A program made the translations under genes and the position numbers. 64,000 bases of DNA from Larus michahellis (Eukaryota; Chordata; Aves; Charadriiformes; Laridae), in NCBI RefSeq assembly GCF_964199755.1, contig NC_133911.1, positions 2,259,001-2,323,000 on the forward strand, written 5' to 3'. The first letter of the stretch is position 1; every line of letters starts with the position of its first letter. Below, in pieces: positions 1-12,600 of the stretch. The notes below the pieces were generated by a model. It had not been told where the DNA came from. It saw only the letters and a list, made by a program, of their open reading frames with translations, and made no database searches.

Positions 1-1584
1 GACTCGCGGAGAATCGGCTGGCTCGGCTTCTCCATCGAGGAGGTCGCGAGGCAGCACACGGTGAAAGGCGCTGGGTTGAAATTGGGGTCTTTTTAAACAA
101 GAAGGGTTGGTGAGAGCCATCCCACAATGGAGAAACAGATGGGTACTTGGCTCAGAAAGGTCCGGGATGGTGCGGAGTGAGAAAAGCCACCCTCCTACTG
201 CTGTAACCTGAAGGTCAACCCCAGCCTCAGACACCGAGACGGTTCCCAAATGAGTCACCACCGGGTAAACAGCCCAGGGCAGAGGCCGGCCCTGGTTTTT
301 CAGGAAGCTTTGCCTGTTATTGGAAGTTGTAGGGGTGTAAATGAGCAGAGTTTCATTCTGCAATGCAGGAAAAAAACCCTGAATTTTACAAGTCAAAGGA
401 AGAGCTGGCCTCCCAAAAGCCTCTTCCCACCAGAAAGCTGGGGTATCTACAGACGCGCTCTGCCAAAGAGACGCACCACGAGCCTGTCAGAGCGGAGAGG
501 GCTTCAGAAATCTCGTGTTCGAGCAGAAACGGTAGAAACCCGGGGAATTAATACCGCTTATCTCTAAAGCAGGGGAGAGACGACGGGTGTTGGTGCCACC
601 GTCCCCGGGAAGGGCAGGAGCATCTGGAGGGAGGCAGAGCACCGCCTGCCCTGCCCCGCCGAAGACTGGGAGCCTTTGTGACTTCAGGTCCCAAGTATGC
701 GGAGGAGCGCAGGGACCAGGGCAGCAGGGACATCAAAGGGACAGGGCTCAATTACGTGGGGCCCCGTAACGACCTGCTCAAAGTCCGAGCTCCCGGCGGG
801 GCGTTTCAAAGGCTTGCCGGAACCTACTTGACATGGGAGGGCTTCTTCCTCTTCGCAAATGAAACGGCTTGTGTTCCTCGCCACCGCACTGAAGTGCCGG
901 CGGAACGTCGTTAGCTAATTGCACTGGTTTCAACTGCTCTCCCTTGGTCAGGGCTGGTGAAGAGCAGAGAGGATGGGTTCTGCCCGGCTGGGTTTCTAAA
1001 CTCCACGCCCTGATAACACCATCCAGCCCGATATCAGATTATCTTTCCTGGGGGATAAAAATTCAAGCAGGCAGAGGGTGCAGCACGATTCACGGCCCCT
1101 AAACATAGAAGGCAACATCCCTTTTACAGCTGATGCTGTTTATTCAGTCGGGATGAGCAGCTTAAAGCTGGTCCGAGCTTTCCCCGCCCCCCCCCCAGTT
1201 GATGGATTTTCCTGGCTTGCAAAGCAGATACATACTTTTCAAAAAACAAACAAACAAACAAAGATCTCCGGCTTCCACGGATGTTTGGAAGAGAAATACC
1301 AGCCTCTGATGGCTTCTGACACAAGCTTTGGATGCTATCTATTTAGGATCTGGCCTTATAAGCATTTTTTAAAGCCCATTTATTCAGGTCTCTAACGCAA
1401 CGGGAGCAGCAGTCGCAGAGATCAGCGGCCACAAAAGAACAGCCTGGCTGGAAGGGCAACGCGTAACACGAATTTCCAGAGCAGCCTTTTACCCCTGCAG
1501 CCCCGAGCCACTCCGAAAATGAGTATCAAGTGGAGCTAGAAATGAAAACCGAGTGCGGGGGGGTGTGTGTGTGAGAAAAATAAC

Positions 1585-1608
1585 AAATAAATAAATAAAT
1601 AAATAAAT
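1585..1608. repeat. (AAAT)n microsatellite
   Basis: About six tandem AAAT units follow a short GT run, within the presumed FBXO42 intron 4. It is an ordinary simple repeat that is probably length-polymorphic. Confidence 0.9.
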
Positions 1609-3414
1609 CAATCACGCGGTGCCTGATTTGATGAGATTACCCAGATGAAAGGATCCGTTCAGATCGATATCATCTGGGGAAATATTGTAAGAGAGACGCG
1701 CTGGCGCGGAGCCAAGGGTTTGTACCGTCTTGGGGGGAAGGTTAAGATATGGAAAAGTGTTTGGGGGTTGTAGCGGGGGGATAAATCCGGGGAAATTTTA
1801 TCACGGCAGACTAAGCTTTCTGGAGACAGATGAGACGAGAGCTACTACTGACAACCGGGGGCCGTTATTGCTGGGTCTGATGGATTTTTCAAGCCGCCCT
1901 AGCTCAAGCATGAGACTTCGCCATTCTCCCTGCGACTCCAGCGAGCTGATCGGGAATCATCGCCAGCCGATTCGATTGACGTGAAATGCCAGGATAAACA
2001 AAAACCAGGCCCGCAGCCGCGTTTCCAATTTCAAAGGTGAGAAATTCCAGCGAGCTCGTCCAGCAGCCGGTGGATTTCAAGGCGCAAAGGAAGCCAAGCT
2101 CCCGAGGTTCAAAAGCCGCCCGCAATCTGCACACCAAAGGTGTAGGAAACCATCCCGGGGAAGGGCTCGGGGCTAATAGCCACCACCTGCACCAGTAAAT
2201 AGAGAGGCCAGGCGATGGTCCCGCTCCGCTGTGGCTCGAGCCACACTGGAAACACGGCAGCCGCCTGCCAAAGCCGGCCTCTCCCTGCGAACAAATTGCA
2301 TTTGTTCAACAAATTACATCTCATCACAAGGACGCGCTTAATTCGGTGGCTACATTATCAGGAAAGCACGTTATAATCCCAAAGAAAAAGCCAGAGGGAG
2401 ATGCTGAACCTGCGTAGTCTGGTATAAAAAGCACCATTTGCCGGTGACCGGCGCTGGTGTTTCCTAAATGGTTTGTACCTCGGCAAAGTCAGAGCGTTTC
2501 AGTATAGCCCACCTGCAGAAGAATGAAAAGTTTAGTGGGATTTCACCCCGAGGAGCTTGTGTTGCTTAGGGAAGATTCAAAAAGAAGTGGTAAAAAGCAA
2601 ATTCCTTTTATGAAAGGAAAAAAAGTAAAATAAAATAATTGACCGGGCTGTTGGATATCACAGCAGAAACGGGGCTAAAAGCATGGCTTGGACTTAGTGC
2701 GCTCTGGCTTAAAAAAGCCCGTCTCAGACCTTTCCTCGCAGGAGGAGCCGGCTGTCCCCTTGCCGTTTTAAACCGTGTCCCTCTCTCGGATTGCTGCCTG
2801 GGAAACGGGGAGCTCGTGCTCTCCTCCATGGCTCGGCACAGGGAGAAACCTGCTGCGCTGTCTCCGAGTGACCGGCAGCAGCTGGGGGCTGATGCTCGGT
2901 CTGGATTCATGGTCTTGGTCCGGCTTTTAGGCTGGCAGAGACTTAAAGACGCCAAATCGCGGGTCCTAAGCTGGAGACCTCACCCACCCCAGCACCACCA
3001 TCTCCCCCAGCCGAGGGGTTGCCTCAACCGCACTCCATCACGCAAAGCTCCATCCCAAACTTCCATGACAGCGTGAAAGCCCCCAATTTTTCCCCTTGGA
3101 TGGGAAGGGAAACCAGAGAAGGAGAAAAAAAAAATAAAAAAAAATAACAAATCCCTCTGCTTCCCAGGCCAGCCGGGATTTTTCCGCAGCAGTCTGCGGA
3201 TTTGTCCGAAAGCTTTTCCCCTGCCAGCAGTTCGCGAGGTTTCACAAGGGGAAGACGACAAGCCGGGGAGCGGTGGCTCAGAGGGCAGGATACAGCGTGA
3301 TGGGCAGAGGATGAGCATCCCGGCAATCCCAGCGTTAGCATCGGATTTGGGAGACGCCAAAGGAGAGCTCCTATGAGAACCTGGACATCTCCATGGCATA
3401 TCGAACATATTTCG

Positions 3415-3472
3415 GGGGTCGGACTAGATGATCTCCAGAGCTCGCTTCCAACCCTACCATTTCTGTGATTCC
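3415..3472 (+). mobile_element. CR1 LINE 3'-end fragment, plus orientation
   Basis: The stretch reads as the sense 3' end of an avian CR1 element: a diverged 'GGACTAGATGATCTCCAGAG' block, then 'CTTCCAACCCTACCATTTC' and the terminal 'TGTGATTC' octamer-like tail. Only the last ~60 bp are recognisable and the 5' boundary is unclear. It is an old, 5'-truncated insertion, as is typical for CR1. Confidence 0.8.
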
Positions 3473-6140
3473 TTAAGTCAAATACCAACATTTCGGACTC
3501 GCTGCTCAGCTGCCTCGGATCCAGCATCCGACATTTACCCATTTTTATCTCCAAGATGTTCAAAATGGGGCACTGGGATTACAAACATTTTCAAGACCGG
3601 CTTTGACTGGGTCTGCCTAAACTTTAAAGCCTTTAAGAGCCAGGAAAGTATCATTTCCCCTTACCAAAGCCACATGTGATTTAGTGTTCCCTCAAATGTG
3701 GCTTCCAAAAAAAAAAAAAAAAAAAAATTTTCCTTGCTCAGAAGTAGACAGGAATTCAGCTTTGCGAGAGGAAAAAAAGAAAAATTGGACAAGATCCGAT
3801 TTGTCTCCCCCACAGGGAGATAAAACTTTTGCAGGCACATACGGCTGCAAAATACCTCTTGGGGTAGCGCAGGAAAAATATCTGTGCACCATTGCAGAGG
3901 GGTTTTTGTTGGGGTTTTTTTTGGTTTTTTTTTTTTTTTGCAAGTTAAGGGGGTATATAACCGAACCACAGCAGCGCCCCCCCCGCCCCGCCCCGATGTT
4001 TACACACAGAACAAGTTCCCACCAGGCTCTCGGTGTTGAATTTCCACCTTACAATGACACGGGCTGATGGTACAAGCCCCGTCAAACCCTCGGCGTCGAA
4101 CCCAAGGTTTGGTTTCTTGCAACCTTTACAAGGCGGAGGCAGAAAGCCCCGCCGGGGGGGGGAGGGGGGGGTGTTAAGTCACCTCCGCGCTTTTGCAATG
4201 TCACTTTTTTTTTTTTTTTTTTTTTTAACCTAGGAAATCCTTACATGCTGCGACTCGGAGCCCGATAAAGCTGTTGAAAAGGAGAGGCAGTGCCCTCTGA
4301 ACCCTGCGCAACAAGGATTACTGACTCACTCTGTGCTAACGCTGGGCAAAAATGTCCTTATGCAGCAAGTTGAGCAAACGGCAAAGAGACAAGAGTGCCA
4401 GAACGCCCCGGGGCTTTGCCCCCTTCTTCTCTTAATAACCGCAAACGGGGATCGATGCGATTCGCGCCCCCCTGGATGCCGAGGGAGAGGTTTTATTAGG
4501 GGCGGGCCTGAGCGTTTCTCGCCGGCAGCATCCCTCCGAGGTGCCGAGTACTCCTCAGGGTGAGGTCACCCCCTATTCCCCATCGCAATCATCGCCCCGG
4601 CTTTTGGGAAACGCAAATTTGGCCCCGCGGTAAAGGGCGCCGCCGTTGCAAAAGCTGCCTTTCCCTCTAAGGTGGGTGGAATCCGAACGCCAGCCAGCGA
4701 TCCGCCCCTCTCTGCTTTAATACTTGGGGTTTTTTTTTCCTCCTCCCTTCCACTTCACTGATACCCTGCAGACTTTCAAGTGATTTGAGTAACAGTCTGA
4801 CATCCTACACAAAACAGCTCTGCCGCTTAATTAAAGAGCTCAACGCTTGCAGAGAAAAGGGTTGATCAGCTCCTGCGACTTTGTCTTCCCTCCAGGAGGC
4901 AAAGGGAGAGATGGAAATTGCTGTATCAGGCTACAACCACGCCATAATAAGCGGCTAATTGTAGGGAAGGGAGGGAGGTATGTGTGGGTTAGCGGAGGAG
5001 CGTGCCCCGGCTCTGCTGAGCTCCACACTTTTCGCTCAAATCCCGCTCCCGGTTTGTTTGTCACGGCACCAGGGATGCAGCAGAGGCATTTCAGACAGAG
5101 AACCCCCAAATTACCGGCATTTCAGGAAATGGCTGCTGTGTAATTTGAGGTTATAGCTACCACGGGGCTAAAAAACCCTCGGCCATCCTTTAAAGAGCAT
5201 CCTGTGGGCACAGTCAGAAAAGGCTGCTCCAATAAGCGCGGAAAACTCAGCGCTGGGAAGAGCGGGGCTCCGCTGGTCTCCGAAGTTTGCTGGAAAGAAA
5301 ACGCAGCTACTTATTGAAAATCCGACATCTACCTACTGAAAGCCCCAGTCCAACACACAAAGGGATATTCAGTCTGGCTTTTTACATCTCCCTTTTAACC
5401 AGCTCTTCCCTCATTTGCCGTCTTTCCCCTTAACTTCATTTCCAAGCCATCGGTTCCTCCACTACGCTTTCTTCACACGAGGAGCGCGCTTTTTTCCCCT
5501 CGTTCCAGTAAATCCAGCGCTTAACGCCAAACTCGCTAAATATTTCACGTCAGGAAGAAATGTTCATTTTTTTGGACTGCAGACAAGCATGAGCTGGTGC
5601 TTCGTCATTCCGCGTGCCTACCAGATTTAAGGAGATTTTCCAGCAGATGCTTTTGTGAAAGATATAAAAATCCGGCTGCGAGCATGTAGAGTCTTTGAAA
5701 GCACATCACGCTGGGTTGGGTATGTACTGTAAAGGGAATATTGCGCATTCAATCTTCGGTATTACATAGGTAATCTTGGTGGAGAGAGTCCTTAAGGCAA
5801 AGGCTCAACGGCAGCATCAGCTCAAAGAAGGAAAAACTCCCGTCGGGATGCGCGCCCCGCTGGCTGGGATGCCTCGGGAGGAGCTCTTGCCGATAGGTGT
5901 CAGCACAGCCTGCCCCAAGCCTCCGAGCAGGACCTTTCCCAAGGCTCCTGGAAACTCCTTCCCAGCCGACAAGGTTTCTCTAGCCACGGGATAGCGGGGT
6001 TTTACTTCACTGACCCCAAAACGGAGCTGCCCCCGAAAGGTGAATGTACCTATCGAGGAGGGAAAGCTTTCCAACAGAGCCGGGAGGAAAGGAAGAACTC
6101 GATATAAAATGCCCCAGAGGAGCTTGTGGTCAGGAAAACT

Positions 6141-6178
6141 TCCATCACACCTCGGTACCTCCATCACACCCCGGTACC
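6141..6178. repeat. 19-bp tandem duplication
   Basis: Two adjacent 19-bp copies (6141-6159 and 6160-6178) of a unit starting TCCATCACACC differ at one base. It is a simple local duplication with no visible function. Confidence 0.85.
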
Positions 6179-7860
6179 TCCCGCGCCTCTCGCCCAGGGC
6201 GGCGTCTGGGATGACGGCACCAGCCCGGGGCAGGAGCCGGGTCAGGCTATCAGCTTCCTCTCTGCTGCAACGCATTAATTATATCTGAGACAACACCAAC
6301 GTAAACAACCAGTATGTGTGGCTGGGGCGCCCGTTTGCATATTTTTAAGCCTTTTTTTTTTCCTGATATGGAAATAAAATTGAAGGTTTCACAGATGCCT
6401 TGGCTGCTCTCGCAGCCTCCCGACAGCTCGCAAATACCTCGGCTCCGCTCAGCCAAAGTCGGACGAGCAGATAGCGGCAAGAAATTAAATTCTCCGCCGG
6501 GCTGTGAAATCAAGCGTCAGGAAAAAGTCAGACCCCTGAAAGGAAAAAAAAAAAAAAAACCCCTTACGGGGCGGCGGGGGGGGAAAACCAACCCTAACTT
6601 CTGCTTAGGGAAGTACCGGTTTGAAAGATTACAGGCCTGAGCTTTGAGACCATTAAAAAGCAAATTGTTCTCCCAGCACCGGCTTTCCAAGGTGCAGGAA
6701 GGAATACCGCAGGAGAGAGACTTCCACTCATCCTTTCAACGGCAGGTACCCAAATCTCAGATGGGTGAGACCTCCAGAAGTTTCCAAACTCATCGGGAGC
6801 TACCGGGTGCTCAGCACCACCACCGAGACACAACTACTTATTTGTCTATATAAGGACTCCCAACCCCAGGAAACCTATTTTTGCAAAATCACGGACTTTT
6901 TATTTACCAACAGGGCTGCAAATAGTTTTCCCCAATTTTGGTATACAGCATGTTTTGTCAGCGGTATTTTCAGATGGCCCGGGGTCGTGTTTAAAATGAG
7001 CGCGTACTACTGGCGACGAAGAAAAGCGCCGTGCATCAGCCAGCCCTCCACCGCCAGCCCCGGCCCTGCTCCAGGTTACCTTTATGCGTCGCCGCAAATG
7101 GGTATGGAGCTAAAAATTCTCTGTATCCATCCCGGAGGCCGATAAAGGCAATAGTGGGAAAAATTCCTCCGTTAATCTCTGGAGGGATCTGTGCTCAGGG
7201 AGCTTCTCTCTGAGAACCTCAATGCGACAAGGTTAAAGCAACACGCTATTTTTCATGCCTTTCCGCTCGATCCACGCCGATAGCATCTTAAGAAGGGCTG
7301 CGCCATGCAGAGAGACACAAGAAAGCTTCTAGAGAGACGAATGCCGTACAGGCGGATTTAAAATCCTGAATAAATCCCTCTTCTTCTCATCTTCCAAGAA
7401 ATGAGAGCATCACCAAAACCATTCCTTGTCAAGTCTCCGGCTCTATTAGATGCGCAGGGTTCCTGGTTTTACCGCGGCAAGGTTGCCAGCTCCCATTTGA
7501 GCAAGCGCTCCTGGGAAACTCCTGGCAGCTCTTCTGACCAGCCGCGTGTCTCCTTTCCAACAGGAGCAAGAAGGGGGGAGAGCCAGCGAGCTGTGAGTGC
7601 GACGGGGAAGGGAAAGGACAACCAGCTCCCCTTTTTCAGGGCTGTCTTAATCGCAGCCTACACAGAGCCCCAGGCCTTCAATGGCAAATATCTCGCCGAA
7701 AGAGAACCAGAGAACTCATGGGCTCAAGGATGAACAGATGCACGGCATCTCCTCCTGCCTGACTCCATTTCTGCACCAACAGACAGATGCTCAGCTCTTC
7801 CCTTGCCTTAAAGAGAACCGTAAGTCCCCGGACCTGTACTGAGGCAAGAGGAAAACCAGA

Positions 7861-8150
7861 TCATAGAATCGCAGAATGGTTTGGGTGGGAAGGGACTTTA
7901 AAGCCCACCCAGTGCCACCCCCTGCCCTGGGCAGGGACACCTCCCACCAGCCCAGGCTGCTCCAAGCCCCGGCCAACCTGGCCTTGAACCCCTCCAGGGA
8001 TGGGGCAGCCACAGCTTCTCTGGGCAACCTGGGCCAGAAGCTCACCACCCTCACAGCAAAGAATTTCTTCCTAATAGCTCATCTAAATCTCCCCTCTTTC
8101 AGTTTAAAACCGTTCCCCCTCATCCTACTGCTCCACTCCCTGATAAAGAG
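7861..8150 (-). mobile_element. CR1 LINE 3' fragment, minus orientation
   Basis: The plus strand reads as the antisense of the avian CR1 3' region. It starts with the tail complement TCATAGAATC, then the 'GGTTTGGGTGGGAAGGGACT' block, the 'CCTGGCCTTGAACCCCTCC' block, 'AAGAATTTCTTCCTAAT' and 'CCCTGATAAAGAGT'. The 3' end is therefore at the low coordinate. Similarity fades after about 8150; more diverged CR1 sequence may continue to about 8.2 kb. No reverse-transcriptase coding part remains. It shares long near-identical blocks with the copy at 26854-27283. Confidence 0.93.
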
Positions 8151-9626
8151 TCATCACTTAGAACATCCCTTCAAGCCACTTCTCTCTCAGCCTCCTCTGG
8201 TGCATTTTCCCCTCCATATTCCCCCCACGTCCGGCCAAGCTGTCCAAGGCAGGACAGGAGGGCATCCAAGGGGTAAAGCATCTTTCCCTGCGGAAGTGCC
8301 ACGGTCAGAGAGACAAGCCTCTCTGACCTGCTGATGAAAGCAGGCAAGCCATTGCTCTGACGAGCGAATTTCCCACAGCGGGGACTGTTTTTCCCTCTCC
8401 GAGTTCCATCTGAAGACGAAAATTGGCCCAACTTCCGACTATTGCGACGCACTGAGAGCTGGGAACGGGAGAGAGAAATCACCAGTTGCTTTGGCTTGCT
8501 GATATTAAACCGCCTCTACCAAGTCTCAGCACCACCGCGATGGCTCATTTAGCCATCCCTTGGCTATGGAGCATCTACCCAGCAAAAGGAAGCAGACGGA
8601 GCCATTTCATCCGATGCCACACGGCTCCAGCAGAGCCAACTCACCCAACATCACCAACGGGACGAGCCAGGAGCTCACCCCCATCACAAGCAAGCTCAGC
8701 GCTCCCTCGGGCAGAGGCGATGTGAGCCAGCTCTGCCGCCGCCGGCCTCCAGTCCTGGGCCCGTTCCCACCTCTGTGTGCGGGCGGGTTGGCTTCTTCAA
8801 AGCGATTCCTGCCCGCCTCTGGCGCCACATTCCTGCCACGCCGGAGAGGCGACGGCAGCGGCATCCCGCTGTCCCTGCGGATAAGGTGAGGAGCAGTCAC
8901 TCCTTATTTTAATTGCCAAACAGACTCTGTCCCCCACCCTCAAGCTGTAAGAGAGGAACGAAGTTATGCAGTGACTTCGTGACCTCGGCGGATCTAGGGA
9001 GTATTTGGAAATGTTACGGGAACCCGGCTCGGGTGCATCCATAAGGATAACTTACTCAGCGCCAGCTGGGGAAAGGGGCAGGCTGCAGGATCGGGGCAGG
9101 GAGGAACGGAGAAAGCCACGCAGCGAGATGGTTTTCAGATGCAGTGCTCAAGAACAGGAGGCGCAGGTGTATTTTTCGCCCTGGTACCAGTAGCCCAGTA
9201 GCCCACCTCCACTTCCCATCACGCAGACCAGCTGGAGAGTTTAAGGGCTTTACTTCTGAAGCTGCTCTCTCCAAGCAGGCGGCTTTTTTTGTAGGGAGCA
9301 GATTCCCAAGCAGAAAGCCTCCAGGAGCCGTACAGGCTCCCGGGAAGAAGAAGGGAGTCTTTCGGCTTTTCCTGCCTGGTTCGCCGAAGGCGTTCGCAGG
9401 ACAGATCCTTGCAAACAGCAGATCCGTGCCCAATTTGAGTGCATTTTCTACCTCTGCGTCCCTGGTCTAATTCACGTGATGCTGCTGGGTCGGTGGCGGC
9501 AGGGTGTTCATCCCGAGGGGGGAGATCTACCCGCACAAAAGCAGCGAGGCTGGATGAGCGCGATTCAGGAGACGACGGAGCCAGACAACAAGAAAAGCTT
9601 CCAGAGGTTAAATGCAAACAGCCGGA

Positions 9627-9667
9627 GAGGCCACATGAACCGAAGAGGCCACGTGAACCGAAGAGGA
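9627..9667. repeat. 18-bp tandem repeat, about 2.3 copies
   Basis: The unit GAGGCCACATGAACCGAA is repeated as GAGGCCACGTGAACCGAA, followed by a partial third GAGGA. It is a local slippage-type duplication; the second copy creates a CACGTG E-box by chance. Confidence 0.8.
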
Positions 9668-12600
9668 CAGGGCCTGGCAAATCAAAGGGAGGGTAGATGT
9701 GTGTTGTAAACCTAAACCCAGATTAGGCAACTAATTACCGTCGCAGAGCAATCCTATAGAACCCAAACAGCGACGGATTAATCTCCTGGAAAACAGCGCT
9801 CCACGCACAAGCAGTGTTTTCCCAATGAGAAATCATCGCTTTTGGAAAAAAAAACAAACAAACAAACAAAAAAGCATCCTTCACCTGTCAGTTTTTCATC
9901 TCTCGCCCCTGAAATATTTCGTATTTAATAACACAAATTTCATTAGAGACGTTTTTCGAAACCACCCAAGCGAAGAAAAGGAACAAATTAGCCTCCTGTC
10001 TGTCTCGCGCAGACGAACCGAGGGACCGAAAGGCACCGAGAAACACCTGAGCTCCACGGAGCCGCAGCTCAGAGCCTGCTAAACAAGCTCCGGGCTTGCT
10101 CTCTGGAAAGGCAATAAAGAAGTTTAAGGTCTATATTCAAGGATATTGCTGCCTTTGGAGAGCAGGGCGTAGCTTGCCGTTTCTAAAGGCAGCAAGCCCA
10201 GCTGCCTGCGCCCTCCCTGCAAAGTCGTGTTCTGCAATAGAAATAAATGTTCTAAGGTTTGTACAGACGCGGTTTTCACCTGGGAGCGGCAGGCTACTGC
10301 CCGGCGTGCCTGCACGCGGCATTTCTATGCGTACCCCCAGCTAGATTTCTCTGGTCACCAGGATTCTTCTTCAAAAGATGCATTTTGCCTTTTTATTTCT
10401 GCATCGTAGCTTAAATTTCAGAAAGGCTTTACCCTTCAGCGCTCCTTGTCGTTCCCAGCCCGACAGGACAACACCGGGCTGGAGGATATGGCTGTCAGAG
10501 GCACTTTGCAGGAGCCGTTACTCATCCCCTTGGAAACCTGTGGGCCCGAAGAGGGGAAAAAACCTCCATATATTTAAATCAGAGAAAGCAATCGCAAGCA
10601 GCCCGTGCCGCAACGGCGTCCATCCCAAAGGACGGCATAGAAGGAAGCCCGGAAAGTTGTGGTTTTGTTTCAGAAGGGCAGAAATGAGCGGGGTGATAAG
10701 CAAACTCTGGTCAGGCAGCAGACTCACCAGAATGAAGGCTGAGTTTCCGACGGGGTCAAGTCACTCCGGGCTTGAGGGCTCCAAGAGCATTTTGATCGTG
10801 GTGGGAAAGTCAGGGATTTTTTCGATGATAACGCGGAAAGTTTTAGCTCTGCGAGGGCAGGAATACGCCCTACTGCTACTGAACTCAAAGGGCAACGAGG
10901 AAGAAACAAACCAGATCAGGAAAAGGGCCGGAGAAAAAGCTTTCCACTCTTCCAGGCTGCACTCAATACTACGACAGCAGAAAGACACCGTACATACAGC
11001 GACGGATTTCCATCCGTTTCATTAACCTGATCCGACTTTGAAGTATCAGACACCCGCAGACAGTAGCCGAGGTCAAAATTAGAGACCTTATCCTGTGCCA
11101 GGCATCAGCTTTTCACTCCTTTTGATTCCCAGGAGGCCAGCAGCTACGACAGGGTGTCAGCGTGCTCAAGGTGATCCCCAGATTTTATTAAAAAAATTAG
11201 GCACGCCTTCAATTAAACAGTTCAGCTGCCGTTCAACACTGCACTGAATTCCAAAACGCGGGGGTACACGAAGGCCATTTTGCAGCCTCCCCGCCGGGGC
11301 TGTAAGGGGAGACGAGTTGGGCTAAATTTTGAAAGCTTATTTTCAAAACCTGCTTCCCTTGGTTGCTTTCCCTGTGTACGGGGGAAGGTGTTTCGTTTTG
11401 CTAAGAAACGTCTCGCAAGCTCCCTTCTGGTGGCTCGGGGACTGGCAGCAGTCCACAGACTGAGAAATGCTGCTCTAGAGAGGCTACTGGCACGGTCGGG
11501 TGAGGATTTTGCAGGGTTTTTTGAACCCCCAAAGGAAGGATGTGTCTTAGATCGCTCACTACGTTACCGCGAGGCAAGTCACTCTGCAACGGAAGCAGGA
11601 GAATTGCAATATGGGGCCAGGGCAGAGTATTTCAGTAACGAGTCTCACCTGGTTACCGCTATGCGGAAAAAAGAAGATGCAAAACACAACGAAGGACTGA
11701 ACAATCCGCACAATCTCAGGACACCTTCGGGTACAGCGGGTTTTAAATCCAAACACGAGATGGTTTTCACTATAACGACTATTTACTCTTCAGAAATCCC
11801 ACCGATCGCTCGGACCGCCCGGCAGCCGCGAGGTCCTGCAAGTTATTTACACCACGCGCGAAGGCGTCACACGGATTTGCGGGCGCAGAGAGCTGGGTGT
11901 CTGCAGGCTCTCGGCCGCACCACCGCGTCCCCTCCCTGCAAACCTCCTTGCTCACGTCTCCTTTCGGCCCCACAAAGCTCGCATCACCCAGGAGGCGCTG
12001 AGCAAGGAAGCCCACCCCGGATGGGGACCGGCATTACGAACCTTCACCGACTGCTTTCAAAACTCGCCACCGTTTTCTACAAGATGATGAAAACAGGGCT
12101 CTTATTTTATTTTTATTATTTTTTTTTTGCCCAGGGCAAGGTTTTCGCGCAGCTTCGTCAAAGGCAAACTGCTCCGCTTGCTCTTGACGACTAACGGGCA
12201 GGTTTCTGGCGCGCTCAGCCTTGAGAGCCTCCCACCGCACGGGGACCACATCTGATACAACCCCCTCGGGCAGGTGACAGCAGAGTCTCTCCTACCTCCT
12301 TTGGGCTGTTCGTTTTGTTGACACAACACCATCAAAGGCACCTTCCCCTCGGCTCTCAAGGGGAAAAAACCTGATCCTCAAATTCCAGCAGCTCCCACTC
12401 AAAGCACGGAGGGGACCTGGGGGAAGAACGGAGCCAAGAAGAACTGACGTGGGAGAGGTTTTGTTGGGTTTTTTTTGCACATTTACTGCGTTGCGTTAAA
12501 GCTACCCAGAAGGTTTTAAGAGCAAACTTTGGGCTGACGGTCTCTACTCATTTTCAGGCTGAAGCAGTAAGACACAGGCAGGATCAGCTGCTCCGATGTG

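Noticed and set aside
10378..11025. 215-codon plus-strand open frame
   Set aside because: No motif, no splice context, and typical intronic composition; treated as chance.
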